The notes beneath the pieces are model-generated. The model worked only from the letters and a program-made list of their open reading frames with translations. It searched no databases and had not been told where the DNA came from. DNA of 37,216 bases from NCBI GenBank assembly GCA_903845155.1, contig CAIMWN010000207.1:1-37216 (forward strand). Direction: 5' to 3'. Below, one piece after another: positions 1-9,661 of the stretch (its first letter is position 1; each line of letters begins with the position of its first letter). The translations under genes were made by a program, and so were the position numbers. The DNA comes from Oligoflexia bacterium (GTDB taxonomy: Bacteria > Bdellovibrionota > UBA1018 > CAIMNF01).

Positions 1-2577
1 CTCTATTCCTATCAAGAGAATGACTCTCGTCCAGTGTATGCGGTAGATACTCCGCCGCCTACTGTTTCGGGCTCACTGCATGTCGGCCATATTTTTAGTT
101 ATACTCAAACCGATATTCTTGCGCGCTACAATCGCATGAAGGGTAAGAATGTTTTTTATCCGATGGGTTGGGATGATAACGGGCTTCCTACTGAACGCCG
201 CGTTCAAAACTTTTTTCACATTCGCTGTGAGCCGAACTCGCCTTACGAGCCTGGTCTGGATCTTCCTCCCATCCTGTCGACGATGACGGACAAAGAGCTT
301 CAAGAGAAAAAAATTCCTCAGCGGAATATGTCTCGTAAAAACTTTATTGAGCATTGTAATAAACTCACCATTGAAGACGAAAAGCTGTTTAAAGAACTCT
401 TCAGTAAAATTGGTTTGTCGGTGGACTGGAAATTGGAATACGCGACCATTGGTGATCATTCTCGTAAAATCGCTCAATTGAGTTTTCTTGATCTTTACGA
501 AAAGAAAGAAATGTACCAAGTAGAGGCACCGACCCTTTGGGATACGGACTTTCAAACTGCAGTGGCACAAGCAGAGCTTGAAGATCGTGAGTTGCCGGGC
601 GCTTTTCATGATGTTGAGTTTCTAGTGGATGGTGCAAGGCATGGAAGTGCCGACGGAAGTTTTGTGATTTCAACCACACGCCCCGAAATGCTTCCCGCAT
701 GCGTAGGAATCGCCACTCATCCCACCGATCCTCGTTATAAAGACTTGATTGGCAAATTCGCCGTGAGCCCACTTTTTCACGTAAAAGTACCTATTTTCGC
801 AAGTGAGCTTGTGAATCCAGAAAAAGGTACTGGGATTTTGATGGTCTGTACCTTCGGAGATCAAACCGATGTTCAGTGGTGGCGCGATGAAAAGTTACCA
901 CTCAGGCAAATTGTGGGTCGAGAAGGCCGTTTGCAAATGGTCGATTTCACTTCAGCCCATTTTCCTTCGCTCAGGCCAGCCGAGGCAGCAGAAAATTACA
1001 CAAAAGTTCTGGGTAAAACGGTGAAGCAAGCACAGAAACTGATGGTAGAGATGCTTCAAGCGTCGGGGGCGATGAAAACTCCTCCGAAGCCGATACAGCA
1101 TGCGGTGAAGTTTTATGAAAAAGGGGATCGCCCAGTTGAAATTCTCACTACCCGCCAGTGGTTTGTAAAGCTAGTGGATAAAAAAGAGAAAATGATTGAG
1201 TTCGGATCCAAAATCAAATGGCATCCTGAATACATGTTCGCACGTTATAAAAATTGGACTGAGAATTTAAGTATCGATTGGTGTATTTCACGCCAACGGT
1301 TTTTCGGAGTGAGTATACCGGTTTGGTATCCGCTCGATGAACATGGTCGCATTATTCATGACCAGCCGATGTTGCCTACTCGTGAGCAACTTCCAGTTGA
1401 TCCGATGTTTGATCTACCTAAAGGATTTCAAGAATCTCAGCGTGGAAAAGCAAATGGGTTTATCGGTGAAGCAGATGTATTTGATACCTGGTTCACGAGC
1501 TCACTAACGCCACAACTTGCGTCCCATTGGGAACTCAATCCTGCACGTCATGCAAAACTTTTTCCAATGGACATGCGCCCGCAAGCGCACGAAATTATCC
1601 GTACCTGGGCATTCTATACCATTGCGAAATCAATGCTCCATGAAGCTAAAATTCCTTGGAAACACATTGTGATTTCGGGCTGGGTGCTTGACCCGGACCG
1701 CAAAAAAATGTCTAAATCTAAGGGTAATGTGGTCACTCCGATGCAACACATTGACGAGTTTGGTTCTGATTCCGTTCGCTATTGGTCAGGACTAGCTCGC
1801 TGCGGAGTGGATACTGCCTTTGATACGGGCATTATGAAAATTGGTCGTCGTTTGGTAACGAAGATCTTCAATGCCGGCAAGTTTGTACTTTCACAAACTG
1901 CTGAAAGTGGCGAAATTTATGAACCACTCGATTTGGCATTCTTGGCGAAGTTAAAGGCGCATTGTGAGCTTGCTTCAAAATCGTTTGATGACTATGAACC
2001 GGCCCAGGCACTCCAAGAAACCGAAAAGTTTTTTTGGTCTCACTACACGGATTCTTATTTGGAATTGGTGAAGGGGAGAACGTGGCTAAATAAAAAAGAG
2101 GGCGAACAGATTACCGAAGCAGAACTACGTGCGAAAGCATCTGCGGTGCACTCCTTGAGGCTCGGGCTAAAAACGCTGCTTAAGCTTTTTGCTCCCTTTG
2201 TGCCGTTCACTGCAGACGAAGTTTGGCGTTGGGCTTTTACAAATGAAGCACCGAGTGTGCATGTGTCTTCGTTTCCAAGTGCGAAAGATTTTGATGGTAT
2301 CCCGGCAGGTGATCCTGCAATTTTTGATGCTGTCCTTGCAGCTCAGAGTATTGTCAATCAACAGAAGACGCTGTCTAAAGTTTCGATTGCTCGCCCAGTA
2401 GCTCAAATCAAGCTCAAAGCAAATGCAGAGGCAATCAAGAATTTGACGCCTGCTTTGCATGATCTTTGTGGTGCAACGAAAATAGAGAAGTGTGAGACCG
2501 TCATTGATCCATCACTCGAGAGAAATGTGTTTGTCGTTGAGCATATTGAATACGGCCCTGAGCCAATAAAACAGTAA
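1..2577 (+). CDS. valS: Valine--tRNA ligase, archaeal/Rickettsia-like type, 5' truncated by the window edge
   Basis: Frame is open upstream of the listed start (LYSYQENDSRPVYAVDTPPPTVSGSLHVGHIFSYTQTD). HVGH signature, GWDDNGLPTERRVQ, and KKMSKSKGNVV (KMSKS). Confidence 0.95.
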   Translation, partial: LYSYQENDSRPVYAVDTPPPTVSGSLHVGHIFSYTQTDILARYNRMKGKNVFYPMGWDDNGLPTERRVQNFFHIRCEPNSPYEPGLDLPPILSTMTDKELQEKKIPQRNMSRKNFIEHCNKLTIEDEKLFKELFSKIGLSVDWKLEYATIGDHSRKIAQLSFLDLYEKKEMYQVEAPTLWDTDFQTAVAQAELEDRELPGAFHDVEFLVDGARHGSADGSFVISTTRPEMLPACVGIATHPTDPRYKDLIGKFAVSPLFHVKVPIFASELVNPEKGTGILMVCTFGDQTDVQWWRDEKLPLRQIVGREGRLQMVDFTSAHFPSLRPAEAAENYTKVLGKTVKQAQKLMVEMLQASGAMKTPPKPIQHAVKFYEKGDRPVEILTTRQWFVKLVDKKEKMIEFGSKIKWHPEYMFARYKNWTENLSIDWCISRQRFFGVSIPVWYPLDEHGRIIHDQPMLPTREQLPVDPMFDLPKGFQESQRGKANGFIGEADVFDTWFTSSLTPQLASHWELNPARHAKLFPMDMRPQAHEIIRTWAFYTIAKSMLHEAKIPWKHIVISGWVLDPDRKKMSKSKGNVVTPMQHIDEFGSDSVRYWSGLARCGVDTAFDTGIMKIGRRLVTKIFNAGKFVLSQTAESGEIYEPLDLAFLAKLKAHCELASKSFDDYEPAQALQETEKFFWSHYTDSYLELVKGRTWLNKKEGEQITEAELRAKASAVHSLRLGLKTLLKLFAPFVPFTADEVWRWAFTNEAPSVHVSSFPSAKDFDGIPAGDPAIFDAVLAAQSIVNQQKTLSKVSIARPVAQIKLKANAEAIKNLTPALHDLCGATKIEKCETVIDPSLERNVFVVEHIEYGPEPIKQ

Positions 2578-2666
2578 GAATTTTCCTGCTTATGATATTC
2601 TGGATTTGGCCGGAATTTGGCCGTTCTTAAGTTAATCACGTTGAAAACCATGGAGGGTTTTTTTCG

Positions 2667-4145
2667 ATGTTGTTTCGGGTTTATATTTTATTCGCATTGT
2701 TTTTATTGCCAGCAGCAATGTCGGCATTTGCTAAAGATGATGGGAAGAAGTTTTGCGGTTACAATTGCGAAACAAAGGATGCACTCGCCGCAATTACCAA
2801 TATTCAAAAAGTGGGCGTTGCACCTGCAGTTGGATGCAACCCATCAGATGTATTTCAAGTAAAAGACATGGCCTCGGGAGCGCGAGCCACGATGGCGCTC
2901 GTCTATGGTAGTTGCGATGTTTTGAAGTTACCCATTCGCCCTTTGATTAAGAATAATAAAATCCCAAAGGGTGCGGTCTCTTTTCATGATAAAGGACGGA
3001 GATATATTAATGGAACGAAAGGTCTAGAATTAGTTCGTCAAAACCATCCTTACTTAAGTCAGCGCTATCGAGCTCCCTGTGACGACGTTGAAGAATGCGC
3101 CAAAGAATCGGTCTCACCTCCCGTTTCTTGCAAACAAATATCCTGTTTCACATTGAAATACCCGGCACTTTATCAATATGGTTCTAAACCCAAAGTAGAT
3201 GCAGCAAAAAATGCCAACTCAGTTTTTGTCACCACCGGTTCGGGAATTTCAGAATCATCAGGGATTGATTGCTCAGGCTACTTATTCGAGTCCATGAGCA
3301 TTTCTGGTCTGCGCGCAAAACCAAATGAGAAACTGATCGACTCTGGAACTTCGTATTTATGGAGTCTGGGTGCAGAAACTAAAGATCACCATTACGCGGA
3401 TTGTTTCGAGCGGATCATGGGTGAGCCGGGGATCAAATCGGGTGATGTTATTGTTGCTGCTAATCTCCATTCGGTGATCATTGATACGGTTGGGAATGAT
3501 CCATTCGGAATTGATGCACTTCTGGCGCTCCCCAATTCCAAATTGGTGAATACCTTTAAGCAAATTCAAAAGGAACGTCCTGCCGTTCAAATGCAACTCG
3601 ATAAACTGGATTTAGATAAAGTGTTGGCTGGCAAAGAAGCAGCGACTGCGGCACTTCAAGCTTTATATCTGGACAACATGGCCGACATCGCTTGCGACCA
3701 ATTGTTGCTTGACCCTGAGCAGTTTAGAGTGACGATTGCAGACAGTTCGCCAGGAGGTGGCAATGTCGGGGTACAAAGAACCAAGGCCTATCCCTCGCTT
3801 CAATTCATGCCGGAAAGTCTGACCATCAAAGCACATCTCGATTGTGTTCACTCTTTGAAATCAAAATGGATCACTTCGGTTAAAACAACTAACCCTGATT
3901 TTGCCGCAAGAATTACTCTTGATACTCCGTACACCCTCAGTATGAAGCAGCGAGAAAATGACTCGAGGGGTACCCGAATCATCCGACATGAGGCTTCAAG
4001 GCCCGGTTGCACTGAAGATAAGAAGCCTGATATTAAGGGTTTGAATTGCATGAGTTGCTGCTCACTTAACTCCAGTTATTCAGAGCAAGTTCCCACTGAA
4101 GTAAAAAATGGTGAATTTGATGACCAGATGGGCGGTGAGTGGTGA
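2667..4145 (+). CDS. Exported protein with NlpC/P60-like (papain-fold) domain
   Basis: Signal peptide (LFRVYILFALFLLPAAMSAFA). GIDCSGYLFESM resembles the NlpC/P60 catalytic Cys motif and SGDVIVAANLHSVIIDTVG the His region. Cys-rich C-terminus. Confidence 0.6.
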   Translation: MLFRVYILFALFLLPAAMSAFAKDDGKKFCGYNCETKDALAAITNIQKVGVAPAVGCNPSDVFQVKDMASGARATMALVYGSCDVLKLPIRPLIKNNKIPKGAVSFHDKGRRYINGTKGLELVRQNHPYLSQRYRAPCDDVEECAKESVSPPVSCKQISCFTLKYPALYQYGSKPKVDAAKNANSVFVTTGSGISESSGIDCSGYLFESMSISGLRAKPNEKLIDSGTSYLWSLGAETKDHHYADCFERIMGEPGIKSGDVIVAANLHSVIIDTVGNDPFGIDALLALPNSKLVNTFKQIQKERPAVQMQLDKLDLDKVLAGKEAATAALQALYLDNMADIACDQLLLDPEQFRVTIADSSPGGGNVGVQRTKAYPSLQFMPESLTIKAHLDCVHSLKSKWITSVKTTNPDFAARITLDTPYTLSMKQRENDSRGTRIIRHEASRPGCTEDKKPDIKGLNCMSCCSLNSSYSEQVPTEVKNGEFDDQMGGEW

Positions 4146-4624
4146 TGAACGCATATGTGTTTCTCATGGCCTTACTGATTCAAAATATTTCCGGAGCGCA
4201 GGCTTTGGACTTTTCAGCCGAAACCTGTAAGGACTTTCACCGCATTACACGAGAGTTGATTGATCTAGAACTCTCAGGGCAAACTTGGCAGGGTGGGGAT
4301 TCACCATGTCTAAAGCAAGAGCGGTTCAAAACAGTACTTGCGAAAAAAGCCGATCTTGGGGATCCCTATCTGCTGGAACCTGAATATATTCTGCCTAAGA
4401 ATAGAACGGTCATGGTGACGAGCGAAAAAATTGAAGACACCGGCTACATTCAAAATGTTCATGTAAAGATCGCTTATCGGGGAAAAAAGGCCAAAAAAGA
4501 CGAAGATATTGAAGATGGATTTAGTTACCAAATTAATTACGGAAAAAATCGAGCGCGCGGTTGCGCTACCGTAATTGAGTCCATGCAAAAATTTGTGATG
4601 AAAGCGGAGTGCCACTATCAATAA
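4145..4624 (+). CDS. Small exported hypothetical protein, start overlaps the upstream stop
   Basis: Most likely ATG at 4145 (TGATG overlap with preceding stop). Hydrophobic N-terminus MNAYVFLMALLIQNISGAQA; four Cys in the mature part. Confidence 0.7.
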   Translation: MNAYVFLMALLIQNISGAQALDFSAETCKDFHRITRELIDLELSGQTWQGGDSPCLKQERFKTVLAKKADLGDPYLLEPEYILPKNRTVMVTSEKIEDTGYIQNVHVKIAYRGKKAKKDEDIEDGFSYQINYGKNRARGCATVIESMQKFVMKAECHYQ

Positions 4625-4652
4625 GTAATGCTCACGGAAACTGGCAAGTGAG

Positions 4653-5132
4653 TTATTGAATCATGGTATCGATATCGCTCGTTTTTAATTCCATGATGAT
4701 CGCGGTGTCACCGTTCGAATAAAAACTTTTTCTGGCACCCGTTTTCTTAAATCCAATTTTTTCGTACATTGAAAGTGCATCAAGATTGCCTTCTCGCACT
4801 TCGAGAATGATCCTGGGGATTTCCTCGCGGACCGCTTCATTGATCATCACGGACATGAGTTTTTTCGCAAACCCGAGACCGCGCCATTTTGGATTGACCG
4901 CTACATTGAGCAAGGAAACACCTTCTGCTTGAACCCAATAAATAATATAAGCAGAAACCACGGTGTCCGTTTCGTCATCAGTCAATACTAAGACGCGTGC
5001 ATAGGTTTTTTGCATTTCTTCGATGAAATGATCTGAACTCCAGGGTTCAGGGTAACTCAATTTCTCAATGCTCAGTATTTGCTCTAGATCGTCACTTGCA
5101 GCGGGCCTGGGGCTCATCGATAAGGAATTCAT
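4653..5132 (-). CDS. rimI: Ribosomal protein S18 alanine N-acetyltransferase (GNAT family)
   Basis: GNAT motifs LLNVAVNPKWRGLGFAKKLM and LEVREGNLDALSMYEKIGFKKTGARKSFYSNGDTAIIMEL typical of RimI. Confidence 0.85.
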   Translation of the reverse strand: MNSLSMSPRPAASDDLEQILSIEKLSYPEPWSSDHFIEEMQKTYARVLVLTDDETDTVVSAYIIYWVQAEGVSLLNVAVNPKWRGLGFAKKLMSVMINEAVREEIPRIILEVREGNLDALSMYEKIGFKKTGARKSFYSNGDTAIIMELKTSDIDTMIQ

Positions 5133-5287
5133 GCGCTTTCTACCTCAATCTCAGTGTTGTAAACCAAGGAACGGAATCGGGCCAGGATATTTTTTTTGCG
5201 ACAGGCTCCCTTTTAAGCTATCCTGAAGGTCAGGGCTTTAGATTTAAGCAACGTGCGCTTCAATGCGCACTCTCAAAAGGAGTATGA

Positions 5288-6706
5288 GTGAAACGCGGCG
5301 TTCTTTACGATGTTTTATACGGATTTATTCCGGTGACTGAATGGGAACAGAAGATCATTAATTCTCCTTATTTCCAACGGCTTCGTTGGATTAAGCAACT
5401 CAGTTTCGCCAATTACATTTTTCCGGGTGCTGAGCACAATCGTTTTGCTCATACCATCGGAGTGATGCATTCCATGGATCAAATGCTCCGGGCTCTGGGG
5501 CTTGCGGTACCGGACCACGAACTCTTTGATCCGAAATCGACATCACCTCAAGCGATGCTGCATAAGAGTTTGCGTATTTCTGCCCTGATGCATGATATTG
5601 GCACTTTTCCGTTTTCTCATGTGATCGAATACGCCTACATGAGGCACGGTAATGATACCAGGAGACTTCCAAAACGTGCAAAGGAGCTCACCAACACGCA
5701 CGAGCATCTGGGGGCATTCATCATCAAAAACACTCCGCACGCCGGAGGAATTACGCGAATTCTCGAAGATTATGGTTTTGATGTGCAGATGATTTCTAAA
5801 ATCATCAAAGGTGAATCTCCCTACGCGGTTGCAAATCAATTGATGCATTCAGATTTGGATGCCGATCGCATGGATTACCTTTTGCGCGATTCATATTATA
5901 CCGGCATTAAGTACGGTCTCTTTGACCGCGATTATATTTTAGCAAACTTAGAAACCTTCAATTTCGGCAAGGGCCAGGTAGGTTTCGGAGTGCGAGAAAA
6001 CGCAATGCGCGCGGTTGAAGATTTTTTAATCGCTCGGTTTAATTGGTATTCACAAGTAGTAAAAAATCCGGGTTCTGCAAAATTTGACGTAATTGCAACC
6101 CGCATTGCTGAGAAATTTCTAGAAGAAGATCTCATTCATCAGTTTCATGATTTGCTGACGATGATTGAAGAACAAGATGAGCGCTTTTACTGGTGGAATG
6201 ATGTTTACTTCATCAATCGCTGCCAAGAAGTTCGTCATCTCGGACTGATCGACGATCCGCACACCAACGAGCTCATTCAAATGCTCCTGTTTCGTCAGGC
6301 GCCGAAAACTGTTCATCACCCTGAATTTGAGCATCGAATTTTAGAGAGTAAGGGGAGTGTGACGGAGCGGGAAAGGCGAATCAAACGGATCAAAGCCATT
6401 GTCGGTGATTTTGATTCGGTCATTGATCAATACGGTACTGGCAAAGAATGGATACTGGCCGATATTCCTAGCAAAGACATTTCATTTGCAGACTCAATTG
6501 AGAAACTCAATAAAAAGACCCGGAAAGGGCCGCTTTATTTAGAACAAGAGCCCATCAAGATTATTACCAAAAGGGCAGGCGTGAAGCTTTTGGTTGAAGT
6601 GGAGAATTCAATCGTGAGACGTCTTTCTCATTATATTAACTTCGTTCCTAGTGTTTATGCGAATGAGGCAGCGCTGAAGTTGCTCATCTCAAAAAAACTG
6701 ATTTAG
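5288..6706 (+). CDS. HD-superfamily phosphohydrolase (COG1078-type, dNTPase-like)
   Basis: GTG start after AAAGGAG. FQRLRWIKQLSFANYIFPGAEHNRFAHTIGVMH, SALMHDIGTFPFSH (HD) and HSDLDADRMDYLLRDSYYTGIKYG. Confidence 0.88.
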   Translation: MKRGVLYDVLYGFIPVTEWEQKIINSPYFQRLRWIKQLSFANYIFPGAEHNRFAHTIGVMHSMDQMLRALGLAVPDHELFDPKSTSPQAMLHKSLRISALMHDIGTFPFSHVIEYAYMRHGNDTRRLPKRAKELTNTHEHLGAFIIKNTPHAGGITRILEDYGFDVQMISKIIKGESPYAVANQLMHSDLDADRMDYLLRDSYYTGIKYGLFDRDYILANLETFNFGKGQVGFGVRENAMRAVEDFLIARFNWYSQVVKNPGSAKFDVIATRIAEKFLEEDLIHQFHDLLTMIEEQDERFYWWNDVYFINRCQEVRHLGLIDDPHTNELIQMLLFRQAPKTVHHPEFEHRILESKGSVTERERRIKRIKAIVGDFDSVIDQYGTGKEWILADIPSKDISFADSIEKLNKKTRKGPLYLEQEPIKIITKRAGVKLLVEVENSIVRRLSHYINFVPSVYANEAALKLLISKKLI

Positions 6707-6827
6707 CCTGAAGCAGCACAGCGGTTTCACGGAGCGTGCTTAATCACTGGTACGAGTCAAGTGACTCTATGAAACAGTATCTGTAACGGCAAGTGCTTGT
6801 ATCACTGATGAAGGTATTTTTTGTCTT

Positions 6828-6864
6828 GTATAAAAGTGATATCAGACTGATATCACTTTCATAC
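6828..6864. repeat. 17-bp near-perfect inverted repeat (GTATAAAAGTGATATCA-gac-TGATATCACTTTCATAC)
   Basis: Read directly; one mismatch between arms, 3-nt spacer; lies between convergent genes. Confidence 0.85.
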
Positions 6865-6949
6865 ATCAAGAAAATTACGCTTACGAGAGGGACGCTGAAA
6901 ACTTCAATGATTTTGATTACGCATTATGCTGAAGCTTACCGTACGGCAA

Positions 6950-8272
6950 CTATTTCGCTTCCGCCTTGCAGTTCACCACTAACTCTTCCGTTTGTTCCGG
7001 GTCGCTTGGTTGAACTTTCGGTAACAAACGTTGAGCCATGAATCGGAACTGGCTACCGTGGCTGCTGGGAAGAGTGATGCTAGCATCCCATGATTTTCCA
7101 TCATTTAAATCTGCGATCGCACCGCGATTTTCCATCAGGCCGAGTTCGGCTACATTCATTTTTCCGGCTTTGACTGGCGCTTTGATGTTAAATATCCATT
7201 CGTTCTTCAAAGTAATATCTTTATAGATGCTGGCCATGATTGCAGGCTTGCCGACCTGAACCACTGATGAGGTTTTGAATACAGCGCGGTCGCTACCGAG
7301 ATCACGAGTTCCTTCGCAGCTGATTTCGTAATGAGTAGGAAGTACTTCGTGAATGATCGTAGTTTTGGCAGGGCCGCAAGAACCAACGACATTGCTGAAA
7401 TTAGTATTGCCTGCTTCGCCTTTCATGTGAATCGTTGAGGTTGAGTTTGAGCCAGTTACAATGTTGAGTGCATCCATTCCAGGTTTGTCGGTCTTCACTG
7501 AAGTGAATAATTCATATGCTTTTCCGTAAAGTGGGTTAGCCGGGTTTGTAATGGTCGCGATTTCCCCGCGAACTCCAGCTGGACGGTGATTTGGATTTCC
7601 AAACAAAGGATGCTCATGAACTTGTTCACTCATGTTGATCACTCTGTCATCGCTAAAAAGGACGATGGGGCCAGATTGAGTTTTTTGCTGTGAAGCTTCA
7701 AAATTACAGCGTAAATCAAATGCGAACGGGGGCGGTACTGGAGTGGGAGTGGGAGCGCTGGGCGATGGGCTGGGAATCGTTGCTGCAGTGGTGGTACCTG
7801 TTCCGGTACTCGTTCCAGTTGCAGTGACGGTGATAGTAATGGTGTTCGCGCCCGTTGATGTTGTCGTTCCGGTCGTCATCGACGTGCTCGTTGTTGTTCC
7901 AGTTGCAGAATACTGATTACGGGTAATAATTACATTCCGTCTCGCATATCCGGAATTGGCGCAGCTTTGGTCGAAAGTTTTTTCACGTTGTAATAGCGCG
8001 CAGTTATTGTTTCGAGCAGCATCCATCAGCATCGAGCAGTAGTCGCTCATGGAATAAGCAACTTTATTGCCGGTACTGCAGGTCTCGCCTGGGTCGCCCG
8101 CAAACGAATATTGCAGAGAGGTAACTTTTTTGTTCTTCGTTGCGGCAAGCCCGTTGGAGGTGTTGCTACTGTCGCTGCCGCCACAAGCTACGACGCTGGT
8201 TGAAACCAGGGTGAGTGAGAGCAGGGCTTGAAGGATCGAAGCGGCTTTAGTGCTGTTCATATTTAATTTCAT
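6950..8272 (-). CDS. Putative lipoprotein with Thr/Ser/Pro-rich linker
   Basis: Signal peptide with lipobox-like LVSTSVVAC. Linker TGTTTSTSMTTGTTTSTGANTITITVTATGTSTGTGTTTAATIPSPSPSAPTPTPVPPP. Likely start MKLNMNSTKAAS at 8272. Confidence 0.7.
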   Translation of the reverse strand: MKLNMNSTKAASILQALLSLTLVSTSVVACGGSDSSNTSNGLAATKNKKVTSLQYSFAGDPGETCSTGNKVAYSMSDYCSMLMDAARNNNCALLQREKTFDQSCANSGYARRNVIITRNQYSATGTTTSTSMTTGTTTSTGANTITITVTATGTSTGTGTTTAATIPSPSPSAPTPTPVPPPFAFDLRCNFEASQQKTQSGPIVLFSDDRVINMSEQVHEHPLFGNPNHRPAGVRGEIATITNPANPLYGKAYELFTSVKTDKPGMDALNIVTGSNSTSTIHMKGEAGNTNFSNVVGSCGPAKTTIIHEVLPTHYEISCEGTRDLGSDRAVFKTSSVVQVGKPAIMASIYKDITLKNEWIFNIKAPVKAGKMNVAELGLMENRGAIADLNDGKSWDASITLPSSHGSQFRFMAQRLLPKVQPSDPEQTEELVVNCKAEAK

Positions 8273-8369
8273 GCCGCATACGTATTGCACCGCGTCACTT
8301 AAGTCAACCCCTTTATGCACTTTTTCAAATAGGTTGCGATCATCTCAAAGGCCAATTAAAATAGATGGA

Positions 8370-9035
8370 ATGGAGACTCCACGTCGTAAATCCGTAATTT
8401 TGCTCTCGGGTGGGTTAGATAGTAGTGCAAATCTTGCATTCACTGACTATTTTGATACACCAACCCTTGCCCTGACGGTTGATTACGGTCAAAGAGCAGC
8501 GAAAAGTGAAGTGAAGGCGTCGGCAGCGTTTGCAAAATATTACAATGTTCCGCATCGGGTCTTGGATTTGAAGTGGTTGGGGGAGCTCGGGGGGAGTGCT
8601 CTGACGAGCTCCTCAATCGACGTGCCCAAGATCGCAAGCCATTTACTCGATGATCAAAAAACTACTGAATCTACGGCAAAACAAGTGTGGGTGCCCAATC
8701 GCAATGGCGTCTTGATTAATGTGGCAGCAGCCATTGCCGAGAGCATGCTTGCTCAGCAGATCGTGGTTGGATTTAACAAAGAAGAAGCAGCCACCTTTCC
8801 AGATAATTCGTCTCCGTTTTTGGGAGTCTCTACCTTGGCATTAAATTATTCCACCAGTACTAAAGTGAAGGTCGCTTGTTACACCGATATGATGGTGAAA
8901 ACAGAGATTGTCCAGGCGCTGAGAAATCTTCCTAAAAAATTTCCGTTTGAATTGGTGTGGAGCTGTTACCATGGTGGTGAAAAGATGTGCGGTGAGTGCG
9001 AGTCTTGCAGGCGTTTTATCCGTGCAACTGCATGA
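8370..9035 (+). CDS. queC: 7-cyano-7-deazaguanine (preQ0) synthase
   Basis: ATG at 8370 (METPRRKSVILLSGGLDSSANL). PP-loop SGGLDS, VPNRNGVLINVAAA, GFNKEEAATFPDNS, and Cys cluster CYHGGEKMCGECESC. Confidence 0.88.
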   Translation: METPRRKSVILLSGGLDSSANLAFTDYFDTPTLALTVDYGQRAAKSEVKASAAFAKYYNVPHRVLDLKWLGELGGSALTSSSIDVPKIASHLLDDQKTTESTAKQVWVPNRNGVLINVAAAIAESMLAQQIVVGFNKEEAATFPDNSSPFLGVSTLALNYSTSTKVKVACYTDMMVKTEIVQALRNLPKKFPFELVWSCYHGGEKMCGECESCRRFIRATA

Positions 9036-9106
9036 TATTAAGCTGCAAAACACACGCTAATCTACATCGACAGATTCTGCAAGATATGATGGAATGAGGC
9101 ACACAC

Positions 9107-9661
9107 ATGTTACAAACTTATATTCATCCTGAAGAACTTGCTTATAACGGAGTCGAACTCCGTCCCCATTTTATTTTATCTCAATTCAAACAAGAGGGAT
9201 CCACTCTCGCTTCGTTTACGGGTCCATGCTTAGTGCTTACCGAGCATTTAGTGGATTGGGAGGATCGTCTCGTCAATGATCACATCAAAGCAAAAACCAT
9301 GGTGCACTTTTTAGGTGAGTTTTTTGGGGCGACTCTGAAAGAAGGACTCTGGATGCAGCGTTTGCTGGTGAGCCTTGCACAAGGCTGGATTCAGCGTCAC
9401 GGCGTGAATGTCACGCGTTCGGGCGATGATCTTTATTTCGTTGCAAAGAAGTTAAGTGTTTCGGTCGTCACGATATCACCCGTGTCTGTTCTTCTGCATT
9501 TTGGAGTGAACGTAGATCCCGAAGGTGCTCCCGTGAATGCAGGGGGATTATTAGAGCTAGGCATTGATCCTAAAGAATTAGTCAAAGACTTGCTTACTGA
9601 ATTTCAACAAGAATATAAGAGTATTTCAAAAGCCTCAGTGAAAGTGCGAGCGGTGATTTAA
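9107..9661 (+). CDS. DUF366-like protein
   Basis: Compact 184-aa protein recalled as DUF366-like. Start-stop overlap (TAATG) with hisC. Confidence 0.55.
   Translation: MLQTYIHPEELAYNGVELRPHFILSQFKQEGSTLASFTGPCLVLTEHLVDWEDRLVNDHIKAKTMVHFLGEFFGATLKEGLWMQRLLVSLAQGWIQRHGVNVTRSGDDLYFVAKKLSVSVVTISPVSVLLHFGVNVDPEGAPVNAGGLLELGIDPKELVKDLLTEFQQEYKSISKASVKVRAVI

Noticed and set aside
73-609. Minus-strand 178-aa ORF inside valS (also 401-772)
   Set aside because: Antisense shadow of a clearly coding frame; no recognisable motif or RBS.
5288-6706. HD dNTPase-like protein as a phage defence gene
   Set aside because: Matches the widespread COG1078 housekeeping-type family and has no defence neighbours.
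7735-7915. Possible CRISPR or tandem satellite in the lipoprotein gene
   Set aside because: Irregular low-complexity Thr/Ser codons with no constant repeat-spacer unit.
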